Below, piece by piece: positions 1 to 6,612 of a stretch of DNA of 9,453 nucleotides; position 1 is the first letter of the stretch; each line of letters starts with the position of its first letter. The position numbers and the translations under genes are program-made. The notes under the pieces are model-generated. The model had not been told where the DNA came from, ran no database searches, and saw only the letters and a program-made list of their open reading frames with translations. Source of the stretch: SAR86 cluster bacterium (GTDB lineage Bacteria; Pseudomonadota; Gammaproteobacteria; Magnimaribacterales; D2472); contig JADHNM010000042.1 of assembly GCA_016779505.1 (NCBI GenBank), forward strand, positions 1-9,453. The letters run 5' to 3'.

Positions 1-1063
1 TACTTCTGGCTATCATTCTTCTTCCGGCTTTGCCCTCTAATCTTTTAGCATCATCAGGGTTTGAAATAAAACCCGATTCAATGAGAACCGATGGGATATC
101 TATTGATTTTAAGACTCTGAAATCTGCAAATTCTACGTTGGGTTTATGCATTTTGGTATAGGGATCTTTTTTTAATTGCTCCAATATTTTTTTTGCTAAA
201 ATGACGCTGTTATCTATTTTGGCTTCATACGCTATTTGATAAAGAGTCCTAGCTGCATCTTCATCAAAATCTCTTACATCCAACTTACCAATCTTTGAGT
301 TTACCTCTGGACTGGAGGTTAATTTATTTTTTGAAAGGGTTTCAGCTGTAATTGAGGACGCTTCTTCTGACCAGACATATACAGATGCACCTTTAACAGA
401 TGTAAGTCTAAATCCATCAGCATGAACAGAAACAAACAAATCGGCACCCAGTTTTCTAGCATTTTGATATCTATCATCTAAATCTACATATCGATCATCG
501 GGCCTGATCATGACTGGCTTATACCCATAAGTATTTTTTAAAGTACGCTCTAATTCTTTAGCAATTAAAAGTGTTACATCTTTTTCTAGTATGTTCTTCC
601 CAACTGCTCCTGGATCTCTTCCACCATGACCTGCATCAATTGCCACAATAATATCTCTTAAATTTTTAGAGATTTTTTGATCTCTTTTAATTTCAAGTAT
701 TAAATCAATACGATCTTTGTGTTTTACTTGCCAAGGCTTTTTCCAATAAACAGACCCCTTTAAGTCAATCACAATGCGGACAGTATTTCCAACTTCACTG
801 GCTCTTATCAATCTTACAGGATGAAATGATTCGGATTTTATTGGCTCTTTCAAAGAAGTTTCCTTGAGGTCAATTACTATTCTTGATGGATCATCTAAGG
901 CATAAGAATTAATTAATGCAATCTTATCCAGATGAAATACTATTTTTAAATTTCCAGATTCAAGTTCAGAAATATTGCTGAAAGAGACTTTGTTAGAAGC
1001 TTCAGCTGTAAGGGTAAAAACACAGAAAATTCCAAGCAGAAATTTAAGATTAATTAGTTTCAT
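1..1063 (-). CDS. amiB: N-acetylmuramoyl-L-alanine amidase, AmiB/AmiC type (C-terminus outside window)
   Basis: This is a periplasmic zinc amidase that cuts the bond between N-acetylmuramic acid and the stem peptide during cell separation. My translation gives 354 visible residues, and the C-terminus lies beyond position 1. Residues 1-22 look like a Sec signal peptide (basic start, hydrophobic core, cut near AEA/S). An AMIN-like beta domain (about 26-125), the septal targeting module, comes next. The Amidase_3 domain starts near 138. Zinc ligands are H146 in DAGHGG, E160 in LEKDV and H214 in SVHAD, and the catalytic Glu is about E329 in LIESGF. The insert between SVHAD and LIESGF matches the autoinhibitory helix region of AmiB/AmiC, so it probably needs an EnvC- or NlpD-like activator. 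A C-terminal LysM cannot be assessed. The start codon overlaps the end of tsaE by 14 bp. I chose amiB over amiC because of the tsaE-nnr neighbours. Confidence 0.95.
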   Translation of the reverse strand, partial: MKLINLKFLLGIFCVFTLTAEASNKVSFSNISELESGNLKIVFHLDKIALINSYALDDPSRIVIDLKETSLKEPIKSESFHPVRLIRASEVGNTVRIVIDLKGSVYWKKPWQVKHKDRIDLILEIKRDQKISKNLRDIIVAIDAGHGGRDPGAVGKNILEKDVTLLIAKELERTLKNTYGYKPVMIRPDDRYVDLDDRYQNARKLGADLFVSVHADGFRLTSVKGASVYVWSEEASSITAETLSKNKLTSSPEVNSKIGKLDVRDFDEDAARTLYQIAYEAKIDNSVILAKKILEQLKKDPYTKMHKPNVEFADFRVLKSIDIPSVLIESGFISNPDDAKRLEGKAGRRMIARS

Positions 1064-1520
1064 AATAAGCTTTAATACTAGATTCAATCTCAATATGCTT
1101 GCATTTTATTGAGGCATGTCTTGCCATATGATCATGATCTAGATTGATTATAACGTCGACATCTCTATCTGTCTGAAGATTTTCTGGCCACTCAATAAAA
1201 ATAATTTTTTGCATGTCAGTCTTTCTATCAAGGTTTAATACTTCTACATCTTCAAGGGAATTTATTCTATATAAATCAACATGCAATAAGAGCTTTCTAT
1301 CTATTTCATACTCTTCACATAGGGTATATGAAGGACTGGTCACCACATCTGTCCAATTTAAATGCTGAAGAATACCTCTTACCAAAGTTGTTTTTCCAGC
1401 GCCTAAATTACCATTTAAATGAATTTCAAAATTTTTAAAATCATGATTTTTAATAGTATTCCCAATAGCTGAGCCCAAAAGCAATGTTCTGGATTCATTC
1501 TTTAATTTGAGTTTTAGCAT
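1050..1520 (-). CDS. tsaE: tRNA threonylcarbamoyladenosine biosynthesis ATPase TsaE
   Basis: TsaE is the cytoplasmic P-loop ATPase that works with TsaB and TsaD to transfer threonylcarbamoyl to A37 of ANN-decoding tRNAs (t6A). The 156 residues match the usual family length. Visible motifs are Walker A GNLGAGKTT (37-45), the switch-like VTSPSYTL (60-67), the Walker B-like HVDLYRI (80-86) and the family signature FIEWPEN (108-114). The ATG lies 6 nt after the stop of nnr, and I see no Shine-Dalgarno sequence before it, which suggests translational coupling. The 3' end overlaps the amiB start by 14 bp. The order nnr-tsaE-amiB is the same as in Escherichia coli (yjeF-yjeE-amiB). Confidence 0.96.
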   Translation of the reverse strand: MLKLKLKNESRTLLLGSAIGNTIKNHDFKNFEIHLNGNLGAGKTTLVRGILQHLNWTDVVTSPSYTLCEEYEIDRKLLLHVDLYRINSLEDVEVLNLDRKTDMQKIIFIEWPENLQTDRDVDVIINLDHDHMARHASIKCKHIEIESSIKAYYETN

Positions 1521-1526
1521 TGAGGG

Positions 1527-2996
1527 TTAATTCAAGAATTTTCTTATATAAAATATCAGCTCACCAGCAGCCAGTCCTATTCTCCCAACATCTTTGACAA
1601 ACTCTTTACCAGCAAGAGCATGAATTTCAACTCCAGTTTTTGCTGCATCAAATGGAGATAACCCCTGAGCAATTAATGACCCAATGACTCCAGAGAGAAT
1701 ATCACCAGAGCCTGCAACAGCTAATTCTGGCCCACCAGAGGAACAAAGGTAAACATCATTTTTGTTACAAACAATCGTTCCATTACCTTTAAGGACGATG
1801 ATGCATCCATATTTTTCTTGCAGCGCTTTTGCTGATTTTATTCGATTTTTTTGAATTTCGTTGACCGAGATATTCAACATCTCAGCTGCCTCACCTGGAT
1901 GAGGAGTGAGCACCGTTTCGCTAAGAAGCTTTATTTTAGAAAAAGCCTTATGGCTTAGTAATCTTAGAGCGCCAGCATCTAAAAGAGTGGGGATGTTGTT
2001 GTTAGCAACATGGACAAGTAGCTTATATAGTATTTGTTCCGACCAGAAGTTTTTAAACATTCCAGGTCCCGCAACAACTGCATCAGGCCAGTCTAAATTA
2101 GCTTCTATGTCTTGAGCATTGTCAGCCCCAAATACCATCACCTCAGGATTTCTTGCTAAGCTTGCAGAGACGTGAGACTTTCTAGTGAGCAGCTTTACAA
2201 GCCCAGCGCCAGTTTTCAGTCCAGACTCTGAAGACATGATTCCGGCACCCCCAAAGCCTTCATCCCCAGCAATTATCAAAAGTTTGCCATGATCTCCCTT
2301 ATGAGAATTTTCTCTTCTTTTGGGAATATTCATCTTAATATCCTCAAAAGAGAGTTCGTTCACTGTTGGGCTTACATTTTCTTCCATACCAAGTCCGAGA
2401 TCTTTTAATATTAGCTTGCCACAATAATTCTTACCTTCATTGATTCGCTGTCCAAGTTTATAACCGATAAAAGTAATTGTTTTATCTGCATTAAAACATG
2501 CTTGAGATATTTCTCCAGTATTACTCTCAAGTCCTGTTGGCACATCTATGGCTACTTTAGAATCAAACTTATTACAGTCAGATAAAATTTTCTCTAACTT
2601 GCTCCCCAAATCTATTCTTCCACCTATTCCAAATATCGCATCCACAACAACGGTGTTACTGGAAATATCTTTTAGCATTTTTGCATTAATAAATTCTGCA
2701 CCTTTGGTCGCTTTAAATGCATGCTCGCACAAGGAAGATTTTCTTACATCATCTAGCACATCTAAAAATTTGACACGTTTTTTTAACTCAATTAAACCAA
2801 TGCCAATGAAATATCCGTCACCACCATTATTGCCAGGCCCACATAAAATTAAAAATTCTGATGTTGGATAATCTTTGTTTAATATCTCAACAGATTGCTT
2901 AGCAGCCTCCATCATTGCATGCAGGTCATCACCTTCCTTGATAAAAGAATTTTTCTCAAAAGCTTTGACCTGTTCAGCAGTATAAATACTATTCAC
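1527..2996 (-). CDS. nnr: bifunctional NAD(P)H-hydrate epimerase / ADP-dependent NAD(P)H-hydrate dehydratase (NnrE-NnrD fusion)
   Basis: This enzyme repairs hydrated, inactive NADHX and NADPHX: the N-terminal half epimerises R to S, and the C-terminal half dehydrates the S form using ADP. At 489 aa it is the normal length for the fused YjeF protein. The epimerase domain (about 1-210) shows GPGNNGGDGY (53-62), DAIFGIG (119-125) and DVPTGLES with catalytic D151. The ribokinase-like dehydratase domain (about 225-489) shows KGDHGK (233-238), TPHPGEA (364-370), K403 in LKGNG and AGSGD (428-432) with the probable catalytic D432. Residues 340-344 read DAGAL where most relatives have DADAL. The start is GTG, overlapping the upstream stop by 8 bp, with an AAGGA about 13 nt before it. 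The N-terminus aligns well from this GTG (IYTAEQVK), and no nearby ATG would preserve it. Confidence 0.95.
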   Translation of the reverse strand: MNSIYTAEQVKAFEKNSFIKEGDDLHAMMEAAKQSVEILNKDYPTSEFLILCGPGNNGGDGYFIGIGLIELKKRVKFLDVLDDVRKSSLCEHAFKATKGAEFINAKMLKDISSNTVVVDAIFGIGGRIDLGSKLEKILSDCNKFDSKVAIDVPTGLESNTGEISQACFNADKTITFIGYKLGQRINEGKNYCGKLILKDLGLGMEENVSPTVNELSFEDIKMNIPKRRENSHKGDHGKLLIIAGDEGFGGAGIMSSESGLKTGAGLVKLLTRKSHVSASLARNPEVMVFGADNAQDIEANLDWPDAVVAGPGMFKNFWSEQILYKLLVHVANNNIPTLLDAGALRLLSHKAFSKIKLLSETVLTPHPGEAAEMLNISVNEIQKNRIKSAKALQEKYGCIIVLKGNGTIVCNKNDVYLCSSGGPELAVAGSGDILSGVIGSLIAQGLSPFDAAKTGVEIHALAGKEFVKDVGRIGLAAGELIFYIRKFLN

Positions 2997-4071
2997 TAAG
3001 AAAAAGATTTCCTTCTGCTATTCTGTCTGAATGATATGAACCAATCCACAAGGACCCATCATGAGGCAAACCAACAGTTCCGACCCCCATATTTTTGCCC
3101 TTAAATTTATAGGACTCAACCAATGAAAGATCTAACAATGATAATTTGTTAACTGAAAAAGGAAGCGTGCAATTAACCGCCTCTCCACATCCTAACGATT
3201 CTGTAACAGAATGATCATGGTTGGTAACCCATGCAAAACCATCTTGAATAACTACATTATCAGGCGAATTGTGTTCATAGATTCCTAGTGGTTGTTTTGA
3301 ATTTAAATCAAAAAGAATACTTTTATCCCCTAAGTTGTAATTCACTATTAGGTTATTATTTTTTTGATCTAATGCAATGCCATTTGGGAAAGATCCAGCC
3401 GTATACATAAGCTCTTCAAATTTATTATCCTGAGTCCATTTAACAGCCATTCCTGTATCTGACTTAGCAAACACATTCCACAATGCGCTGATCATAGAGA
3501 AGTCAGAGTCAAACATATGAGAAGCATAAAAGTTTCCAGATGCATCTAAGGACACGTCATTGAAATAATATTGGCCATCAACATCAATGCAGCCTTTCCA
3601 CTCAAGTGCCCAGCCATCTTTTTTTATCAGCTCAAACATCTCTATGCTTTCATTGGGATAGTGACTGACAACTGCAAGTTGGAGCTTTCCATCCTCTCTT
3701 TGCACCAAATCAATGCCATGAGGGCCAAAGGGAACGTTCGGATCTCTGGAGCATTCATCGGAACCCCATTCATTTTCTCTAAAAGTAATCCTTGCGTTAG
3801 ATTTGGTTTTATCTTTTATATTAAAAAAGCTTAATTTACCAGATGTCATCTCAACCAATGGCGCCATTCCACCAAACTCAGCAACGATTAAAAAATTTCC
3901 ATCTGGGGTAAGAGCCAAATCCTCAGGATTCATAAAATTACAATAGACTTTAAGCTCCTCATTATCTTCGCATCCACTCAAGGGCTCGATTGTGTTTTCA
4001 TTTACGGACCACAAAAGCGAAATGACACCCAATGTCAGTGCCCCCAAAATAACCATTGATATTTTTTTCAT
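2989..4071 (-). CDS. paraoxonase/SMP-30-like six-bladed beta-propeller hydrolase (probable lactonase or arylesterase), membrane-anchored or exported
   Basis: The protein is 360 aa from the chosen ATG (human PON1 is 355). Residues 1-3 are basic, and 4-23 form a hydrophobic signal peptide or anchor, so the propeller probably works in the periplasm. PON1 residues with apparent counterparts are the calcium ligands E53/D54 (here E50/D51 in NPEDLAL), N168/D169 (N171/D172 in FNDV), N224 (N230 in PNGI) and D269/N270 (D271/N272 in SPDNV). The His pair H115/H134 matches H118 (GPHGID) and H137 (VVSHYP), with the same 19-residue spacing. PON family members hydrolyse lactones and aryl esters; the natural substrate here is unknown. 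I chose the ATG at 4071 because it forms an ATGA overlap with the upstream stop. An in-frame GTG at 4086 would add five residues. A general SMP-30/gluconolactonase or strictosidine-synthase-like label is the alternative. Confidence 0.82.
   Translation of the reverse strand: MKKISMVILGALTLGVISLLWSVNENTIEPLSGCEDNEELKVYCNFMNPEDLALTPDGNFLIVAEFGGMAPLVEMTSGKLSFFNIKDKTKSNARITFRENEWGSDECSRDPNVPFGPHGIDLVQREDGKLQLAVVSHYPNESIEMFELIKKDGWALEWKGCIDVDGQYYFNDVSLDASGNFYASHMFDSDFSMISALWNVFAKSDTGMAVKWTQDNKFEELMYTAGSFPNGIALDQKNNNLIVNYNLGDKSILFDLNSKQPLGIYEHNSPDNVVIQDGFAWVTNHDHSVTESLGCGEAVNCTLPFSVNKLSLLDLSLVESYKFKGKNMGVGTVGLPHDGSLWIGSYHSDRIAEGNLFLSE
4068..4071 (-). other. ATGA stop/start overlap coupling the hydrolase to the paraoxonase-like gene
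   Basis: On the minus strand the hydrolase TGA and the ATG of the next gene share four bases (ATGA). Only a weak purine run (GAAAAAGA) precedes it. This arrangement usually means translation of the second gene depends on ribosomes finishing the first, which supports co-expression of the two enzymes. Confidence 0.75.
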
Positions 4072-4976
4072 TCTTTTTCTATCCACGCTTCTAAATAATT
4101 ATTTATATAAGAGATTAGCTCTAATGGAGAATCGAGCGGAACATGGTGAGCCGCATCTTCAATTACTTCGACTGTCATAGAGTCTTTAAAAGCCTCTTTA
4201 ATATATTTCATTATTTTTGATTCTAATAATAGGCTTTTACCCCCAGCGATAAAAAGTGCAGGGCATTTAAATTTAAATTCATAATTATTAAGTCGTCTAA
4301 GAGTGGCAAAAAGCTTGTCATCAAACCTCCATCTCCAGCCTTCTTCAACATTTAAAATTGAGTGCTCTGCTATATATCTAAGATACCAACCGTTGTCACA
4401 GTTTTGAGGAGGCATCAGTCTAAATCTTTCTATGATTGAAACCTTATCTGGATAGTATTTGATTCTTCGAAGCGGACCAGTGCTTTGATGTTTATCATAG
4501 TCATAAGTCGGAGGGCGAATAGGAGAATCAATCATCACAACTCCATGAAATAGGTCTTGAAATTCACTTGCCATAAATCCTGCAACATGCCCGCCTAAAG
4601 AATGGCCTACTAGATAAACTTTTTGGTTACCGTGAACAATTTTTTCCTGATGAATAATTGCGATTAATGCATCGCTGAAGTCCTCAAAATTATATGCATT
4701 TCTATGATCAGACTCACCCATCCCAGGAAGATCTGGAGCAATTATAGAAAATTTGTTACATAAAAGTGGTGCAATTGGGTCCCACCATTGCTTATGAGCG
4801 CCTGTACCATGAATAAGAATAATAATGTCTTGAGCATCTTTCCTATCCCAGACTTGATAGGCAACATTACCAAGCGGATGATTGAGGTTTTCTTTTCTGG
4901 GGCTTTGAGATATAGCTGAATGGAACCAGTCTGGGGCATCTTTAATATCAGTTGCAAGCGAATCTGTGATTTCCAT
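4068..4976 (-). CDS. alpha/beta hydrolase fold protein
   Basis: This cytoplasmic serine hydrolase has 302 aa from the chosen ATG, with no signal peptide. Motifs are the oxyanion loop HGTGAHKQWW (56-65), DLPGMGES (82-89), the nucleophile elbow GHSLGG (124-129, S126) and the histidine loop DAAHHVPLDSP (H277 probable). Residues around 160-235 form a variable cap. The usual acid site after strand 7 reads GGKSLLLES (245-253) without an Asp, so the triad acid is uncertain: E252 or D150 (in VVMIDSP) are candidates. The substrate is unknown; esterases, lactonases and C-C hydrolases all share this fold. The ORF is open to an ATG at 5039, but that would overlap the divergent Nudix start. The ATG at 5009 is another option. 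I prefer 4976 because the N-terminus then begins just before the region typical of the family. It is probably the first gene of the leftward operon. Confidence 0.85.
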   Translation of the reverse strand: MEITDSLATDIKDAPDWFHSAISQSPRKENLNHPLGNVAYQVWDRKDAQDIIILIHGTGAHKQWWDPIAPLLCNKFSIIAPDLPGMGESDHRNAYNFEDFSDALIAIIHQEKIVHGNQKVYLVGHSLGGHVAGFMASEFQDLFHGVVMIDSPIRPPTYDYDKHQSTGPLRRIKYYPDKVSIIERFRLMPPQNCDNGWYLRYIAEHSILNVEEGWRWRFDDKLFATLRRLNNYEFKFKCPALFIAGGKSLLLESKIMKYIKEAFKDSMTVEVIEDAAHHVPLDSPLELISYINNYLEAWIEKE

Positions 4977-5004
4977 TAAGTTGTATTCTAAAGGATAATA
5001 AAAC

Positions 5005-5032
5005 ACCATACTATTGATATAAATTATGACAA
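5005..5032 (-). promoter_or_regulatory. candidate sigma-70 promoter for the leftward operon
   Basis: On the minus strand, TTGTCA (5032-5027) resembles the -35 box (5 of 6). After a 16 nt spacer comes TATGGT (5010-5005), a weak -10 box (4 of 6). Transcription would start near 4998, about 20 nt before the ATG at 4976. The site overlaps the first codons of the Nudix gene. This is a consensus match by eye in AT-rich DNA, so it is weak. I found no convincing partner promoter for the rightward genes, although one must lie in or near this spacer. Confidence 0.3.
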
Positions 5033-5805
5033 CACCCATTAAACCAGCAGCAACAGTTATTTTAATGCGAGAGGTTCAAGAAGGTGGTCTTGAAATATTT
5101 ATGGTTAAGAGAAGCAGCAGACCACCCTTTGGAAGTTTGTACGTTTTTCCAGGCGGGAAATTAGACCCTGAAGACTCTGAATATGATTTATATCGACATT
5201 GTGAAGGAATGGAAGATGCAGAAGCCTCAAGATGGCTTGGGGTTGAGAAAAACGGGCTGGCTTTTTGGATTGCATGCATTAGAGAGTGCTTTGAGGAAGT
5301 CGGAGTGCTGCTTGCAAATCCCGAAAATTCTATTATGCAGGATGCACAAAGACTTGGTAAGTTAAGAAAAGAACTCAACAATAAAGACACTACTTTTAAA
5401 GATATCTGTGTGTCTGAATCTTTGAACTTAAGAGTTAAAAATATTGTGCCTTGCGCGCACTGGATTACTCCAGCAATTGAACCAAAAAGATTTGATACTA
5501 GATTTTTTCTTGCCAAGGTTAATGCCAAGCAATTAGCTAGCCATGATGGTTTTGAATTAACTGAGAGTTTTTGGGTTAAACCTATTGATGCTCTAAATAA
5601 ATTAAAAAATGGAGAAATGAATATGATTCTTCCAACCATAAAAAATATTGAAAAATTAGCTGAATTTTCCTCTAGCGCAGAAGCCTTTAATTATTTTGAA
5701 AGCTTGGGAGACGAAGCAATTCCTCCAATACTTCCCAAATTTATTAAAAGAGATGGTGAGTGGGTTGGCTTTCTTCCTGGAGAGGAGGGATATGACAATG
5801 TCTAG
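5026..5805 (+). CDS. Nudix hydrolase, NUDT19-like (probable CoA/acyl-CoA diphosphatase)
   Basis: Nudix enzymes split nucleoside diphosphates linked to another group. The 259 aa protein begins with a typical Nudix strand (AATVILMRE, then IFMVKRSSRPPFGSLYVFPGGKLDPEDS). The Nudix box is split: G44 begins it, but the REXXEEXG core lies at 86-93 (RECFEEVG), about 28 residues further on than in a standard box. This insertion, with the downstream HWITP and KRFDTRFFLA segments, is characteristic of NUDT19/RP2-type proteins, some of which hydrolyse CoA and acyl-CoA to 3',5'-ADP and phosphopantetheine. E87, E90 and E91 are the expected metal ligands. The substrate is inferred from family resemblance only. 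No Shine-Dalgarno sequence precedes the ATG. The gene is divergent from the hydrolase, and its end overlaps the next gene by 8 bp. Confidence 0.88.
   Translation: MTTPIKPAATVILMREVQEGGLEIFMVKRSSRPPFGSLYVFPGGKLDPEDSEYDLYRHCEGMEDAEASRWLGVEKNGLAFWIACIRECFEEVGVLLANPENSIMQDAQRLGKLRKELNNKDTTFKDICVSESLNLRVKNIVPCAHWITPAIEPKRFDTRFFLAKVNAKQLASHDGFELTESFWVKPIDALNKLKNGEMNMILPTIKNIEKLAEFSSSAEAFNYFESLGDEAIPPILPKFIKRDGEWVGFLPGEEGYDNV
5783..5788 (+). promoter_or_regulatory. strong Shine-Dalgarno sequence that decides the MBL-fold start
   Basis: AGGAGG lies inside the last codons of the Nudix gene. It is 9 nt from the ATG at 5798 but only 3 nt from the ATG at 5792, so 5798 is the better start. I see no comparable site before any other gene in this window. 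Confidence 0.7.
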
Positions 5806-6607
5806 AGCATTTATTGAAAGAGTTACAGCCTCTAATGGCAGTGTGTTTACTGGTCCAGGAACAAACAGTTATCTAATTGGCAATGAAGATATTACACTTG
5901 TAGATCCAGGACCAAAAATTGATGCGCACATAGAACACTTAATTAATCTTGGCCAGGGAAAAATTAAACGCATTTTAGTTACCCACACTCATCGAGATCA
6001 TTCCCCTGCAGCTAAAGTTCTAGGAGAAATGCTTGAGGTTCCCTTGATGGGTCGATTGCTTGAAAAAGATGACTCCCTTCAAGATAGAACTTTTAAACCC
6101 GATCGTATTCTTGAGCATGGAGATTTAATTAAAACTGATGAATACACAATAGAGACGGTTCACACTCCTGGCCATGCCTCAAATCATTTATGCTATTTAA
6201 TTCAAGAGGAAAAAGTGATGCTTACAGGAGATCATATTATGAATGGTTCCACGGTTGTCATTGCTCACCCCGATGGCTCTATGAAAGATTATTTGAGCTC
6301 TTTGGAGTTATTGCGGAATTATAATTTTAATAAAATAGGCCCTGGTCATGGTGATTTTCTGGAAGATCCAATGTCCGTAGTCGATTGGATCATTGACCAT
6401 AGGCTAGAACGGGAAAGAAAAGTGATCTCCAAGCTAAAGTTATTTTCGACTGTTACTTCTGAAGATTTAGTAATCAGCGTCTATGATGATGTTGACCCAA
6501 AACTTCATCCTATTGCAATTTGGAGTCTGGAAGCTCACCTATACAAATTGCTTGAAGATGGAACAGCAGCTTTTAATTCATTAAATAAAACCTGGTCATT
6601 GAAATAG
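5798..6607 (+). CDS. MBL-fold metallo-hydrolase, LACTB2-like
   Basis: This cytoplasmic metallo-beta-lactamase-fold enzyme has 269 aa. The metal-binding set is complete: THTHRDH (H63, H65, D67, H68), H126 in HTPGHAS, D145 in LTGDHIM and H184 in GPGHGD. The N-terminus (ASNGSVFTGPGTNSYLIG) and the C-terminal winged-helix-like tail (about 205-262) fit the LACTB2 family; human LACTB2 is a single-strand-specific endoribonuclease. Glyoxalase II or thioesterase-like activity is possible for bacterial members, so the substrate is not settled. The reading frame is open upstream to an ATG at 5696, but that segment runs through the Nudix coding region and looks like a shadow. The ATG at 5798 has an AGGAGG at good spacing. 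The gene overlaps the Nudix gene by 8 bp and is followed after 5 nt by a membrane-protein gene, suggesting one transcript. Confidence 0.9.
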   Translation: MSRAFIERVTASNGSVFTGPGTNSYLIGNEDITLVDPGPKIDAHIEHLINLGQGKIKRILVTHTHRDHSPAAKVLGEMLEVPLMGRLLEKDDSLQDRTFKPDRILEHGDLIKTDEYTIETVHTPGHASNHLCYLIQEEKVMLTGDHIMNGSTVVIAHPDGSMKDYLSSLELLRNYNFNKIGPGHGDFLEDPMSVVDWIIDHRLERERKVISKLKLFSTVTSEDLVISVYDDVDPKLHPIAIWSLEAHLYKLLEDGTAAFNSLNKTWSLK

Positions 6608-6612
6608 AATAA

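Noticed and set aside
3960..3972. Lipobox-like LSGC in the paraoxonase-like protein, suggesting a lipoprotein
   Set aside because: The motif lies about ten residues after the hydrophobic stretch, with two Glu residues and a Pro in between, which does not fit a lipoprotein signal.
4977..5039. Longer N-terminus of the alpha/beta hydrolase from the ATG at 5039
   Set aside because: It would add a 21-residue segment unlike family N-termini and overlap the divergent Nudix start. The ATG at 4976 (or possibly 5009) is more reasonable.
5076..5639. Long minus-strand frame of 187 codons opposite the Nudix gene
   Set aside because: It lies wholly within a gene with clear Nudix motifs, and its product is serine/leucine-rich with no recognisable domain, as expected of an antisense shadow.
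5696..5797. Longer N-terminus of the MBL-fold protein from the ATG at 5696
   Set aside because: The added residues run through Nudix coding sequence and do not resemble the family. The AGGAGG site points to 5798.
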